From Amphritea opalescens (GTDB lineage Bacteria > Pseudomonadota > Gammaproteobacteria > Pseudomonadales > Balneatricaceae), in assembly GCF_003957515.1 (NCBI RefSeq), contig NZ_RQXW01000006.1, positions 62,001 to 126,000 of the forward strand: a DNA stretch of 64,000 nucleotides, written 5' to 3'. The translations under genes were made by a program, and so were the position numbers. Below are positions 6,595-16,211 of this stretch, piece after piece. The notes under the pieces were generated by a model, which worked only from the letters and a program-made list of their open reading frames with translations, searched no databases and was not told where the DNA came from. Within the stretch, counting starts at the first letter, position 1, and the number at the start of each line of letters is the position of its first letter.

Positions 6595-7554
6595 TTAACC
6601 CATGAGTATCGATAAATCGTTGCTATCAAAACCTACATAATTCAGTATGGACAAGTAGATTAATGGGTGGCACGGTCGTTTTATAGTCGATAAGTTATGC
6701 AGGTGAGCATTTTTAAATAAAGTCGGCATTTTTCCTGTTGCGGCTACATCAAATTTAGAAAAGAACATCCTGAATGCTTGGGGATCGATATTGTCGGCCA
6801 ACTCCTGCTCCCAAGCCCTTATCAAAATTTTCCTCCTGTATGTACCAATATCTGCTTCGTCAATACCAATATAACGCTGTAAAACGGTCACAAATTGATC
6901 GACGTTGAGTTCATGCTGCTCATTAGCTAACCGAAAAGTCATTGCCTCAATATCTTTCATTGCGTCAGAAAAATAACCATCAAAACCTGATACCCAAGCA
7001 CCGCAATGAGGACAAGCATTATTCACTGGCGGTACCAATAGTTGATCGATGCTATCAGCCAAGAAACCGCACTCTGAACACTTCCCCGAAAGGCCCAGCT
7101 GATGCTTATCACAATGAAACGTGCCCGGAAGTTGATGATCCCTGTGATAGTAACTAATACCGTATTCATTTTGATCTTCTTCGACGCACTCACAACACCA
7201 GCGCCAATGATTGGTATTCGTGCCATAATGCCCGTGAAGCTTAAAACTTAGGGCCTTAACATCGGACTGAGCTAAATACCGAGCGACCTCCTGCTGCTCT
7301 GAGTTTTTCAAAAAAGGCCGAACATAGTTACCTAGCCCATGTTGAAAACAAGCTGACTCAATGCCTCTCTCTTGAAAGACATGTTGTAGAATCACATCAT
7401 CCTGATGAAAATAACGATGAGGCCGAACCTTACAATTACTGAGCCCCAGCGAGTCCACTGTCGCAGGAAAATATTCATAAACACCCAATAGGTGTAAACG
7501 CCCAATAAACCCTGCAAGGTGCTCCCCTGGCAACAATTCCTTCAAGTTATTCAT
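6595..7554 (-). CDS. tniQ: TniQ-family protein (short)
   Basis: 319 residues. It opens with the TniQ signature LLPGEHLAGFIGRLHLLG and carries two zinc-binding clusters: WCCEC with HCDKH (about 117-150), and CSEC with CPHC (about 157-182). It lacks the long C-terminal DNA-binding region of TnsD. The start at 7554 overlaps the tnsC stop by 8 nt. In CRISPR-associated Tn7 elements a short TniQ bridges Cascade and TnsC, but no Cascade is present here. Its partner, and the second target pathway it may serve, are open. It could also act together with TnsD. Confidence 0.88.
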   Translation of the reverse strand: MNNLKELLPGEHLAGFIGRLHLLGVYEYFPATVDSLGLSNCKVRPHRYFHQDDVILQHVFQERGIESACFQHGLGNYVRPFLKNSEQQEVARYLAQSDVKALSFKLHGHYGTNTNHWRWCCECVEEDQNEYGISYYHRDHQLPGTFHCDKHQLGLSGKCSECGFLADSIDQLLVPPVNNACPHCGAWVSGFDGYFSDAMKDIEAMTFRLANEQHELNVDQFVTVLQRYIGIDEADIGTYRRKILIRAWEQELADNIDPQAFRMFFSKFDVAATGKMPTLFKNAHLHNLSTIKRPCHPLIYLSILNYVGFDSNDLSILMG

Positions 7555-9004
7555 CGGAATCCTTTTTTGAGATGCAATGCCCTAAATCGCTCACAAAAGA
7601 GTCTGGCGTCATTTCATCCATCACGATGCTATTTTTAGTAGCATCAACCGAGTTGATCGGCTCATCTTTGACCTTAACCGGATCCTGCATTAACGCACTC
7701 GCCTGCCCATCAACCTTACTAGCAACAGCCTCTCGTCTCTCTTGAGCATCAGCATGCTCCAGCATGATCATCGGTGCCGTGTCTTCAAACTTATAATATT
7801 TCTGCTCCCGTAAAGCTGAAATAGAAGATTTGAGAATTTTAAACTGTTCATCAGAAATCTTATTAAGAGCCTTTATACTTAAATCTTGATTCTTGTCGTC
7901 AAGCAAGGTCAGATAGCTCATCGTCGCTTTCACCATACTCGTAGCGATAGCCGGAATCCCCCCTGATATGTAATGGATATGTCGCCGCAAGGTATCTTCA
8001 TCCGTCTGTTGGTTTTTAAGCAAACTAGTTTGACAAAGACGCTTAATAAACCGTTTCCAGAATGAACCTTTTTCATCACAGCTGACCATCAATAACGAGC
8101 CACTCGTCGTGACTCGACGACTAATGGTCATCTCTTTTGAAAAAATATCTAGCATTGAAAACGTACCGATGAAGCATAAGGGTACCGATATACGATTAAA
8201 GATCTCTTCTATAAACTTCATTGAGGTCCTTTCATTATTACCAATGGTGTTACTCTTCGCTGTAGTCGATAAATTCTGTGCTTCATCCATAAAGATCATT
8301 CCAACACCATGGATGATGACGGCTTTTCTGACCGCCCGTATCAAGCTATTAACGTTATGATTACGCAGTGTATATTGATAGTTTTCACCTGTAGCCGCAT
8401 CAATAGCCTCTAGTAAATTCATTAATACTGCCTTTTGCCCTCGGCGCTCATGAACTTCTACATACAAATAGGTAATTTGTGTTTGATGTAGTTGGACCTC
8501 TTCATTGCTCGGCGTGACGTAGTGGGAGTGCTCAATATGCTGATCGATTAACTTTAAAATATGTTTAATCATCGTCGTTTTTCCACGGCCGCTAAGCCCC
8601 GCGATAAAAAAACAATTCTTTGTATCCACTAAATCCAATGCCTCTATATAGGATGAACCAGAACCTAAGGTTTTATCTTTCTCAACAGCCATTAATAGCT
8701 GGCGTATATCTCTGCTCAATGGGTTCCGTTTTGCATATCCTGACTCCATCATCCGTCGAACAGTGTCATAAACTCGATAGGCCTCATCTTGTATAACGTA
8801 GGTATTCGATAGGTTATCAATAGCCGTTCGGACATAATAACTATGGTGCTCACAGGGAACTTGACTTAGATCCAACTCGTTATCAAAAGGAACGTTACCT
8901 AATTTCAAGAACTGAGATTGCGTTAAAGGAGCTCCCAAGCTTTCTATAAAGGGATTACCACGGTATGTAGCATTCGGATGAGGGCTGTACGTAGCTTTTG
9001 TCAT
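7547..9004 (-). CDS. tnsC: TnsC AAA+ ATPase regulator
   Basis: 485 residues. Walker A GLSGRGKTT is at about 136-144 and Walker B MIFMDEAQ at about 236-243; a sensor-type region follows (CFIGTFSMLDIF, then TISRRVTTSG). TnsC forms ATP-dependent rings on target DNA and links TniQ/TnsD to the TnsAB transposase, enforcing target choice and immunity. It starts 4 nt after tnsB and overlaps tniQ by 8 nt, consistent with a single transcript. The C-terminal 70 residues are acidic and low in predicted structure, the region that in Tn7 contacts TnsA. Confidence 0.93.
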   Translation of the reverse strand: MTKATYSPHPNATYRGNPFIESLGAPLTQSQFLKLGNVPFDNELDLSQVPCEHHSYYVRTAIDNLSNTYVIQDEAYRVYDTVRRMMESGYAKRNPLSRDIRQLLMAVEKDKTLGSGSSYIEALDLVDTKNCFFIAGLSGRGKTTMIKHILKLIDQHIEHSHYVTPSNEEVQLHQTQITYLYVEVHERRGQKAVLMNLLEAIDAATGENYQYTLRNHNVNSLIRAVRKAVIIHGVGMIFMDEAQNLSTTAKSNTIGNNERTSMKFIEEIFNRISVPLCFIGTFSMLDIFSKEMTISRRVTTSGSLLMVSCDEKGSFWKRFIKRLCQTSLLKNQQTDEDTLRRHIHYISGGIPAIATSMVKATMSYLTLLDDKNQDLSIKALNKISDEQFKILKSSISALREQKYYKFEDTAPMIMLEHADAQERREAVASKVDGQASALMQDPVKVKDEPINSVDATKNSIVMDEMTPDSFVSDLGHCISKKDSDE

Positions 9005-9008
9005 TCAA

Positions 9009-11189
9009 TTAATCCTCACATTGGATAATGGTTGGGTCGGTAAGATCTTGTCCGCTAGAGTCTCGAACAGAACCGGTATCTACTGCCGTCGTATTGGGTT
9101 GTTTTAAATCAGTTTGAATATCCATAGACTCATAAAACTTCTGCTTCGCGGCTTCAACTTCCTTGTACCCATGCATGCCTGGCTGAATATTTTTTGCTTG
9201 CGATTGCCTTAAGTATCTAACGTTCTTTTTTGCCTCATCATCAATCTCACTAATTTCAAGCTCCAACTTGACTCGCTCAGCAAGTCTTAGCTCTACTTGC
9301 TCAGCTAACACGCCTTTTTTCCTTTCCAATTTGCTCATCACATCAGCCCATATCTGATTTTTATAAGCTTCACTACGCGTGGTTAAATTCAGCTGTATGA
9401 TCTTTCCTAGCGTCGAGTCAGTAACCCATATGTGGTTAGTTGATGTATCGGTATATCGAATTCGAACCTTATAACGGCCTTCATTTTTAGCTTTATCGAG
9501 CCATAGGTCCTTTACGATTTCGTCACTACAATAGTAAAGTCCTCGAAAATAGACGCCTTTATCCTGAACAGTTGCTTCAGCTTCAGGAAGTACCGCATAC
9601 CGTACTTTTTCCCTAGAAACAGTCGGGGTCATAACCGCATTCTCTATCCCCCAATTCCAAACATCACGTGGCGTATAACCAACACCGTCTCGGGACATTT
9701 CAAAATTGTGAGAATCGACACGCGTGCGTGTATTATTCAGATGAATAATCGTTTTAATGAGAATTTTCATAAATTGATCGTAGGTAACTGTCGCTTTGCG
9801 CGAAGCATGCTGATCCTCTTTTCGAGGGTTTTTTACAACCTTTCCGTTTTCGATATGAACAATAACTTGGTTAAGTAAATCGAACATTTTTTCAACGCAA
9901 CCTTTACAATCACCTCGGTGATACGCGTTAAAATTACCGGCTGTAATTCCAATTCGCGGCCGCAGTAAGGCTTCAATATGTGCATCTGTATTTTCCCCAC
10001 CCCGATCAAATGTTAGCTCTCGACAAGGGTGATGGCATGGCCAATCTTCCGCTTTGATTGTGACGCCATGGCTGGCGCAAAACTCCACTTTATCAGTCAT
10101 TGCGCTATATAAAGCCTGCCCTGCGGAATGCCAATTAGGCCCATCAAATGCCACATGCACACCGACAATCATGGTCGTACAGGTATCAATCACAAGGAAA
10201 ACGATTGGACGGCCAATCGCGATCATTTCTTGGCCGGAGTAATTAGACCTGATATAAATATCAGCTACTGTCGAATCAATTTCATACCGACTGGTCGGCC
10301 CTCTCAGGCCTTCTCTCGCAACACCAGGCTTACCAGCATGATCCCTATCATAATTTATGGACCCTTTTTCCTTACGCAAAAAGGTTAAGTTACTCACTAT
10401 TTTTTTAACCTCTCGCATAAATGATCGAGGTGATATGAGAAACTGGGGTGGCAACAAAACCCCAAGATTTTCAGCAATATCAGTGTCTAATGCACCTTTC
10501 GGCTTAACAGATACAAGACAATACTGACGACAATAATCTAAATACAATTTTCTGAGACTGACCTTATAGCCAGACCTTATCTTTTTACAAAACGCAGCAA
10601 TCTGGAGACGGTCTTGTTCCGTGACCATACGATGAGGAGTCCCAAATTTCGTCTTTGGGCCAGGCTTAGACTTAAGACACACTACGTTGTTTTCGATAAC
10701 GAAATAATCGTCTAATCGAGTCTGATTTTTCCCACACATGAAGTACTGAGGGAGCAGCGAATTATGAAATCCACCGAAGGCAAAAAAACGGTTTAGTGAC
10801 GTGGCTATAAATTTTCTACTTCTGCCAGACTCTTTCATTAGCTTAGAGAAAATGCCCGCGCTATCACCAAATAAATATTCCAACCGAATAGACTGATCAT
10901 TAACGATGGGATGAATAGCCTCTAGCGCTTTATTACGCATAGCAAGCCACTTCTCTTCTATATCAGCATCACGTAATTCAAGCGCAGCAGGAAATGAATG
11001 ATCAACAACCTGCATAATCCCTTTGTCGACACTCGCTTGAAGTTCAGAAAGCGATTTCGTAAAAGGCCTGCGGGGATTCTTCAACGATAAGTCAGTCAAC
11101 GCAACGAGGTCGACCTCTGGAGCCACCTCAACGATTAACCATTCAATCGCATTCTTATCACATGAAATAATTTTTTGATTAGGCAACAT
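9009..11189 (-). CDS. tnsB: TnsB DDE transposase
   Basis: 726 residues from the start at 11189, chosen because AAGGA lies about 7 nt upstream; the ATG at 11195 is the alternative, and both overlap the tnsA stop. The retroviral-integrase fold is clear. In the numbering of the longest frame (from 11243), D323 lies in EIDSTVAD, D413 in TFDRGGEN and E451 in CVEKMF. HTH-rich N-terminal domains bind the 19-bp end repeats, and the catalytic core joins the 3' ends to target. A charged C-terminal tail matches the TnsC-interacting tail of the family. The DDE triad is intact, so the enzyme looks functional. Confidence 0.94.
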   Translation of the reverse strand: MLPNQKIISCDKNAIEWLIVEVAPEVDLVALTDLSLKNPRRPFTKSLSELQASVDKGIMQVVDHSFPAALELRDADIEEKWLAMRNKALEAIHPIVNDQSIRLEYLFGDSAGIFSKLMKESGRSRKFIATSLNRFFAFGGFHNSLLPQYFMCGKNQTRLDDYFVIENNVVCLKSKPGPKTKFGTPHRMVTEQDRLQIAAFCKKIRSGYKVSLRKLYLDYCRQYCLVSVKPKGALDTDIAENLGVLLPPQFLISPRSFMREVKKIVSNLTFLRKEKGSINYDRDHAGKPGVAREGLRGPTSRYEIDSTVADIYIRSNYSGQEMIAIGRPIVFLVIDTCTTMIVGVHVAFDGPNWHSAGQALYSAMTDKVEFCASHGVTIKAEDWPCHHPCRELTFDRGGENTDAHIEALLRPRIGITAGNFNAYHRGDCKGCVEKMFDLLNQVIVHIENGKVVKNPRKEDQHASRKATVTYDQFMKILIKTIIHLNNTRTRVDSHNFEMSRDGVGYTPRDVWNWGIENAVMTPTVSREKVRYAVLPEAEATVQDKGVYFRGLYYCSDEIVKDLWLDKAKNEGRYKVRIRYTDTSTNHIWVTDSTLGKIIQLNLTTRSEAYKNQIWADVMSKLERKKGVLAEQVELRLAERVKLELEISEIDDEAKKNVRYLRQSQAKNIQPGMHGYKEVEAAKQKFYESMDIQTDLKQPNTTAVDTGSVRDSSGQDLTDPTIIQCED

Positions 11190-12057
11190 AACCATATCCT
11201 TGTGGCGGATAGTGAATCGGACGATATAACTCAATACGCTCACTAAGGTTCAGGTTGATCAACCTTTCGTAAACTGCCTTCTGAAAAACAGAGAGAGCTT
11301 GATATTTTGAGATCGCTAAAGCCTCAGAAACACATTGAATATGTTGGTACAAGGTCAGCTCTGAGTGGCCTATGAAGTGTTTTACGAACGTATCGATGAT
11401 GCTCAATAGCTTTTCGTTACTCATATCTAAATACTCGGGGTGGTCATAGCATTCCCGCAAGAACTCAAGGTTATAAATCTCAGTACGATCAAAATCATGC
11501 TCAGTTAGTAATACGCACTCCACCCCTTGGGTCCGCCAAAACGCGAACTCTAAGTCCAGCTTTTGCTGTGTACGATTCACCTTACGCTGGCCATTTACTG
11601 CGCTATCTAGTGCAGATTGATACTTATAGCTGTAGGGCTCAAGTATCTTTCGACCGTCCGGTAATTGCCTGATAATCACAAGATCCGTTGTCATTGTTTT
11701 AGCAGGTATTTTTAGATCATGTTTGTAGCGCTCTTTGTATGAGCCCGGATGAACAATATTGAGTTTTCTAGCTATATCGAGGGTTTCATTTATCGGTAAA
11801 GGGTATTGCTCAAGAATATCGACAATCGTTACATCACTTTCAAACATAAAGAATGGCAGTCGTTCCCCGCGACTCAATAGATGATGAAGTCGGCCGGTTT
11901 TGTGGCTGAAAATGATTTGTCCTTGCCCATAAGTATGTGATTGTCTAACCGTTACCCATGGACGGAAACCATTCTTCTTCACAGTACGTTGGTACTTTTT
12001 GATTTTGTTAAGTTCAGAGTCAGTGATGACCGGCTGCTTGACTTGTTTGTTTTTCAT
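11179..12057 (-). CDS. tnsA: TnsA endonuclease
   Basis: 292 residues, close to the 273 of Tn7 TnsA. The restriction-enzyme-like core shows the expected order of acidic and basic residues: SRGERLPFFMFESDV (Glu), TTDLVI (Asp) and EPYSYKYQS (Lys). This is followed by a C-terminal winged-helix-type region. TnsA nicks the 5' ends so that the element moves by cut-and-paste. A strong GAGGAGGT ribosome site lies about 5 nt before the ATG at 12057. It is the first gene of the transposition run and overlaps tnsB by up to 17 nt. Confidence 0.92.
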   Translation of the reverse strand: MKNKQVKQPVITDSELNKIKKYQRTVKKNGFRPWVTVRQSHTYGQGQIIFSHKTGRLHHLLSRGERLPFFMFESDVTIVDILEQYPLPINETLDIARKLNIVHPGSYKERYKHDLKIPAKTMTTDLVIIRQLPDGRKILEPYSYKYQSALDSAVNGQRKVNRTQQKLDLEFAFWRTQGVECVLLTEHDFDRTEIYNLEFLRECYDHPEYLDMSNEKLLSIIDTFVKHFIGHSELTLYQHIQCVSEALAISKYQALSVFQKAVYERLINLNLSERIELYRPIHYPPQGYGYVA

Positions 12058-12555
12058 ACTGACCTCCTCTATAAGTTGAGGCTATTTTAGGCATGAAAAA
12101 AACATCAAGTCCAATCCGGATAAATCGTAAGTTATTGAATTAATTAACGTTTTATTAATAAAACCCAATATTTAGCATTTAGTATAAGTCTTCAGATTCA
12201 ATAGCTTAAAAATTATTATTTATTACTTCATATATTATATAGGCCTCTTTTTAAAACCACAGAATCTAAAAACATAGAAATATATTCTTATTTGATCTAA
12301 AAAAAATCTAAAAACAACGTCTAATAATCATTTATACAGAGGATAAATCAGCTTAAAAGTTTGCAAAACGACTCATTTCTTTGTCTATACTCGCTAAAAA
12401 ACGTCAATATTTTGAGATGAAGGGCAGTCATTAGAGGGATAATTACGTGCCAGATAGCAGGATTAGATCGGCAACGGCTATTACCCTGTTTCGATCTGGA
12501 TTACCGGATTCGGCGCAGAGTCGAGATGGTTTACCCATCCATTCCTCACTCCTAC
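12058..12555. other. AT-rich intergenic region between tnsA and cassette array
   Basis: Very AT-rich from 12100 to 12400. It should hold the leftward tns promoter; a TTGGAC/TAAAAT pair near 12085-12115 on the minus strand is possible but its 19-bp spacing is long. On the plus strand TTGCAA (12361) and TATACT, 19 bp apart, form a weak promoter-like pair. The last ~100 bp contain small overlapping frames on both strands that I do not consider genes. No integrase gene or attI is seen. Confidence 0.4.
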
Positions 12556-12639
12556 AGCTAACGCTTGCAGCATGCGCGCCCACGAAATGGAGCCGAAGGC
12601 GCAATGTAGTGGGCGTCGCCGTGCCTGCACTTGTTAGCA
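12556..12639 (-). repeat. attC-like recombination site (array 3' end)
   Basis: GCTAACGCTTGCAG at about 12557-12570 and CTGCACTTGTTAGC at about 12625-12638 form the outer arms. An inner stem CGCCCAC/GTGGGCG lies between them. The site is about 84 bp long and directly downstream of the DUF5677 gene, whose stop (12634-12636) lies in the GTTAGC core. It is the last cassette site before the tns genes. Confidence 0.75.
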
Positions 12640-13877
12640 CTGGGCACTATTAGTTGACATTAACTCCGCTCGTCTTTCAAAACCTGGATAAATTCCGTTT
12701 AACAGCTCAAGGATTTTGTTGAGCAGCAAAACCAAGTCTTCTTCAGCGCCGTCCTCGTACCTAGGAGCCGCACGCGGAATCCGATGTAGTCTATGGAGCG
12801 GGTTATGACACGTTGTGAAAACTACATCCCTCACCGCACACCATTGCCCATGGGCGTATGATGAGGGCCAGGAATAGTAGGCGTCATATACATCCTTACA
12901 TCCCGCCACCTGAGACATTTTCCGGAGATCAATGTTTGCCCAATTACCCAAATTGATATCTTGGAAATCCATATACATGTCTTCATTGGCCAATGCTTCC
13001 ACACTTTCCTTATTGAGGTAGCCTGGTTGATTTTCCAAAATTTCTTCTAGCTTTAAAAAAGTGAGCTTTGCTTGGCCTGCACCATAGGCTCTATAAACAT
13101 CCCAAAGTTTTCTGTCACCAACAGAAATTAGATAACTAAATGTGATGTATAGCTCTGCTAACATTCTAAGGGCTAGCTTTGCTGTTAGTAGTTTTCCTGA
13201 AGAAGCCAACCCCTCTTGAGTTAAAGCCAAAGCGTAGAAGCAAAACCCAAAAGAAGCATCGCGCTTTGGCTGGACATGAGTGAATTCATCAGTGTCAGAG
13301 AAATGATCTGCTAGGTCGCTCCAAACACTTCTAATTTCTGCTAACGTCCTAGGTAAATCGTAACTTGCTGTCGGTTTGTCAGGGGGCGGCGCGAAGCACT
13401 CAGTTCTCTTCTTACACTCATTCCAGAACTGCTTAGACCACTCCTTTTTCGGAACTGAATACCCCTCATTCATGACTCCGCTACCAAACTGCATCTCCGT
13501 AGCTCTGATCGTCGGCCTAACTTTCCGTTGATCTTCATAAAAAGGATATTCGGTAAATTCCCTAAACTGCTCCTCATTTTGCAGATGCAGTTTTCCCGAG
13601 TTGACGATGGGGGTCATGTAAGCCCAGCGGCAATCTGTTGATTCTTGAGATTGATGATCAAGCAGAACGAGAACAGCGTCAGCTAGCTGAGTCCATAGCT
13701 CGTTGTGATTTTCAGGAGCAATACCAAGATTCTCATGCCATCTTTCTGCTAATGGTAAACCATCAAATAACACTAATGGTTTCAGTGCATCGACAACCCC
13801 ATCCTCCTCAAAAAGTACGTCAAAGAACCTATCTTGAAGGTCTGAATCTAAAGTTGATAAACCGTAAAGTGTAGTGG

Positions 13878-15055
<1,178 letters not shown>

Positions 15056-15437
15056 TTTTATACCTGGTTAGTTAAGGTGATTTTATCACCTCTAATCAGG
15101 TGGCCAAATTTATTCTGCCACTACAAAGCCCAACTCTAGGTAACTCGCAATCTCTGTCTTCTGTTTCGCGAAACGCATTTCCGACGTGAAGCCCTATATT
15201 TCTAAAAACCTCGATCGCTTTTTCTCTTCCAATACCATTAATCAACAGTGCCCCCCAAACCATGCAGGGCAGCCTCTCATTCATCCATGACATATAGCTC
15301 GCATTAGGAATTTGATTGAAAGGAGCAACCAGCCTGCTCCCCTCTTTCTTATGGGAAGCAATTCGACCTTGTTGGCTCTTGGAGCTCTTGGCTTTTTTTT
15401 TCTTGCGAGACATAAAGCTGGGTCCCTCTGATATTAA

Positions 15438-15538
15438 ATGCTAATGCCGCACTAAGCGGACTAAAATTGTGGGTTAAAATGTGCAGCGAAACGAAACCTA
15501 ACCCACTGTTTTAGTTCCGTTTAAGTGCCTTGTTAGGC
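15438..15538 (-). repeat. attC-like recombination site
   Basis: TGCTAATGCCGCACTAAGCGG at the left (cited in part) mirrors CCGTTTAAGTGCCTTGTTAGGC at the right; the right core GTTAGGC (15532-15538) matches GTTRRRY. The stem continues inward as ACTAAAATTGTGGGTTA opposite AACCCACTGTTTTAGT. At about 100 bp it is of the longer VCR-like type. Confidence 0.8.
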
Positions 15539-15551
15539 ATTCAGCTACAAC

Positions 15552-16109
15552 TCAACGCATTACTGGCCTTGATAGCATTTCTGAGATGATATTTTCAGAT
15601 AGATCAGGACATCTAGCTTTTATTTCAATTGCATCAATTGAAATAAAATTATCACATGTTGCCCTAAGCTCTTTTGCAATTAAATATGAATCGTTACCCA
15701 GTGAATCGAACAACTTCAATGCAGTTTTATACGAGTCTACCTCTGGCAAGCCAGCGGTATCAAATCCATATTTTTTCATCATATCCAAGGAGAATCTAAC
15801 AGCGGCACCTTCTTCGAGAAGATGAGTCTGCTTGCCTCCATGCTGATCAAGTAAATGAACCGTTTCATGAGCAAGTTGATAAACAACCATTTTCCAATCG
15901 GTTTTTGCATTAAAGCCTAATTCCGCAAACGCCCCGTCTTTGCTCGGTGTGTACCTTACATAAGGACCATTTACATCCCATGATGGTTGATAGATTTTTT
16001 TTGATTGGTCTCTTGAGCCGAAAAACCTCTCAGCTTCAGCCATAAACTCCATTTGAAGTCGCCAAAGTCCAGGTTCATCGTCTACCGGTTGTGATTTTTT
16101 AAAGTCCAA
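15552..16109 (-). CDS. Putative zincin-like metallopeptidase
   Basis: 185 residues without signal peptide. The HEXXH-type motif in VYQLAHETVHLLDQHGG (about 77-93) is followed by LLEEGAAVRF, which supplies a downstream acidic residue, the usual gluzincin pattern. It forms a single-gene cassette between attC-like sites at 15438-15538 and 16135-16206. Substrate is unknown. Similar small zincins occur in integron cassettes and in phage-defence or toxin contexts, but nothing here decides between these. Confidence 0.65.
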   Translation of the reverse strand: MDFKKSQPVDDEPGLWRLQMEFMAEAERFFGSRDQSKKIYQPSWDVNGPYVRYTPSKDGAFAELGFNAKTDWKMVVYQLAHETVHLLDQHGGKQTHLLEEGAAVRFSLDMMKKYGFDTAGLPEVDSYKTALKLFDSLGNDSYLIAKELRATCDNFISIDAIEIKARCPDLSENIISEMLSRPVMR

Positions 16110-16134
16110 TTTAACTCCAATGCCGACTAATGAT

Positions 16135-16206
16135 GCCTAACGCCTGCATTTGCGGCTGGTTTGGAGCACAGTGGAGAACCAGTCCGACAACATGCATTTG
16201 TTAGAC
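16135..16206 (-). repeat. attC-like recombination site
   Basis: Perfect consensus cores GCCTAAC (16135-16141) and GTTAGAC (16200-16206). The inner arms pair well: GCCTGCATTTG with CATGCATTTG on the outside and GGCTGGTTTGG with GAACCAGTCC inside. 72 bp, immediately downstream of the DUF4238 gene. Confidence 0.85.
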
Positions 16207-16211
16207 TTATT

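Noticed and set aside
4977-6629. A tnsE gene in the tns run
   Set aside because: The gene in the usual tnsD/tnsE region is a TniQ-type zinc-finger protein with TnsD layout; nothing resembling TnsE follows it.
12443-12653. Overlapping 65-68 codon frames on both strands
   Set aside because: They coincide with an attC-like site and its flank, have no ribosome site or recognised family, and mirror each other. Treated as non-coding.
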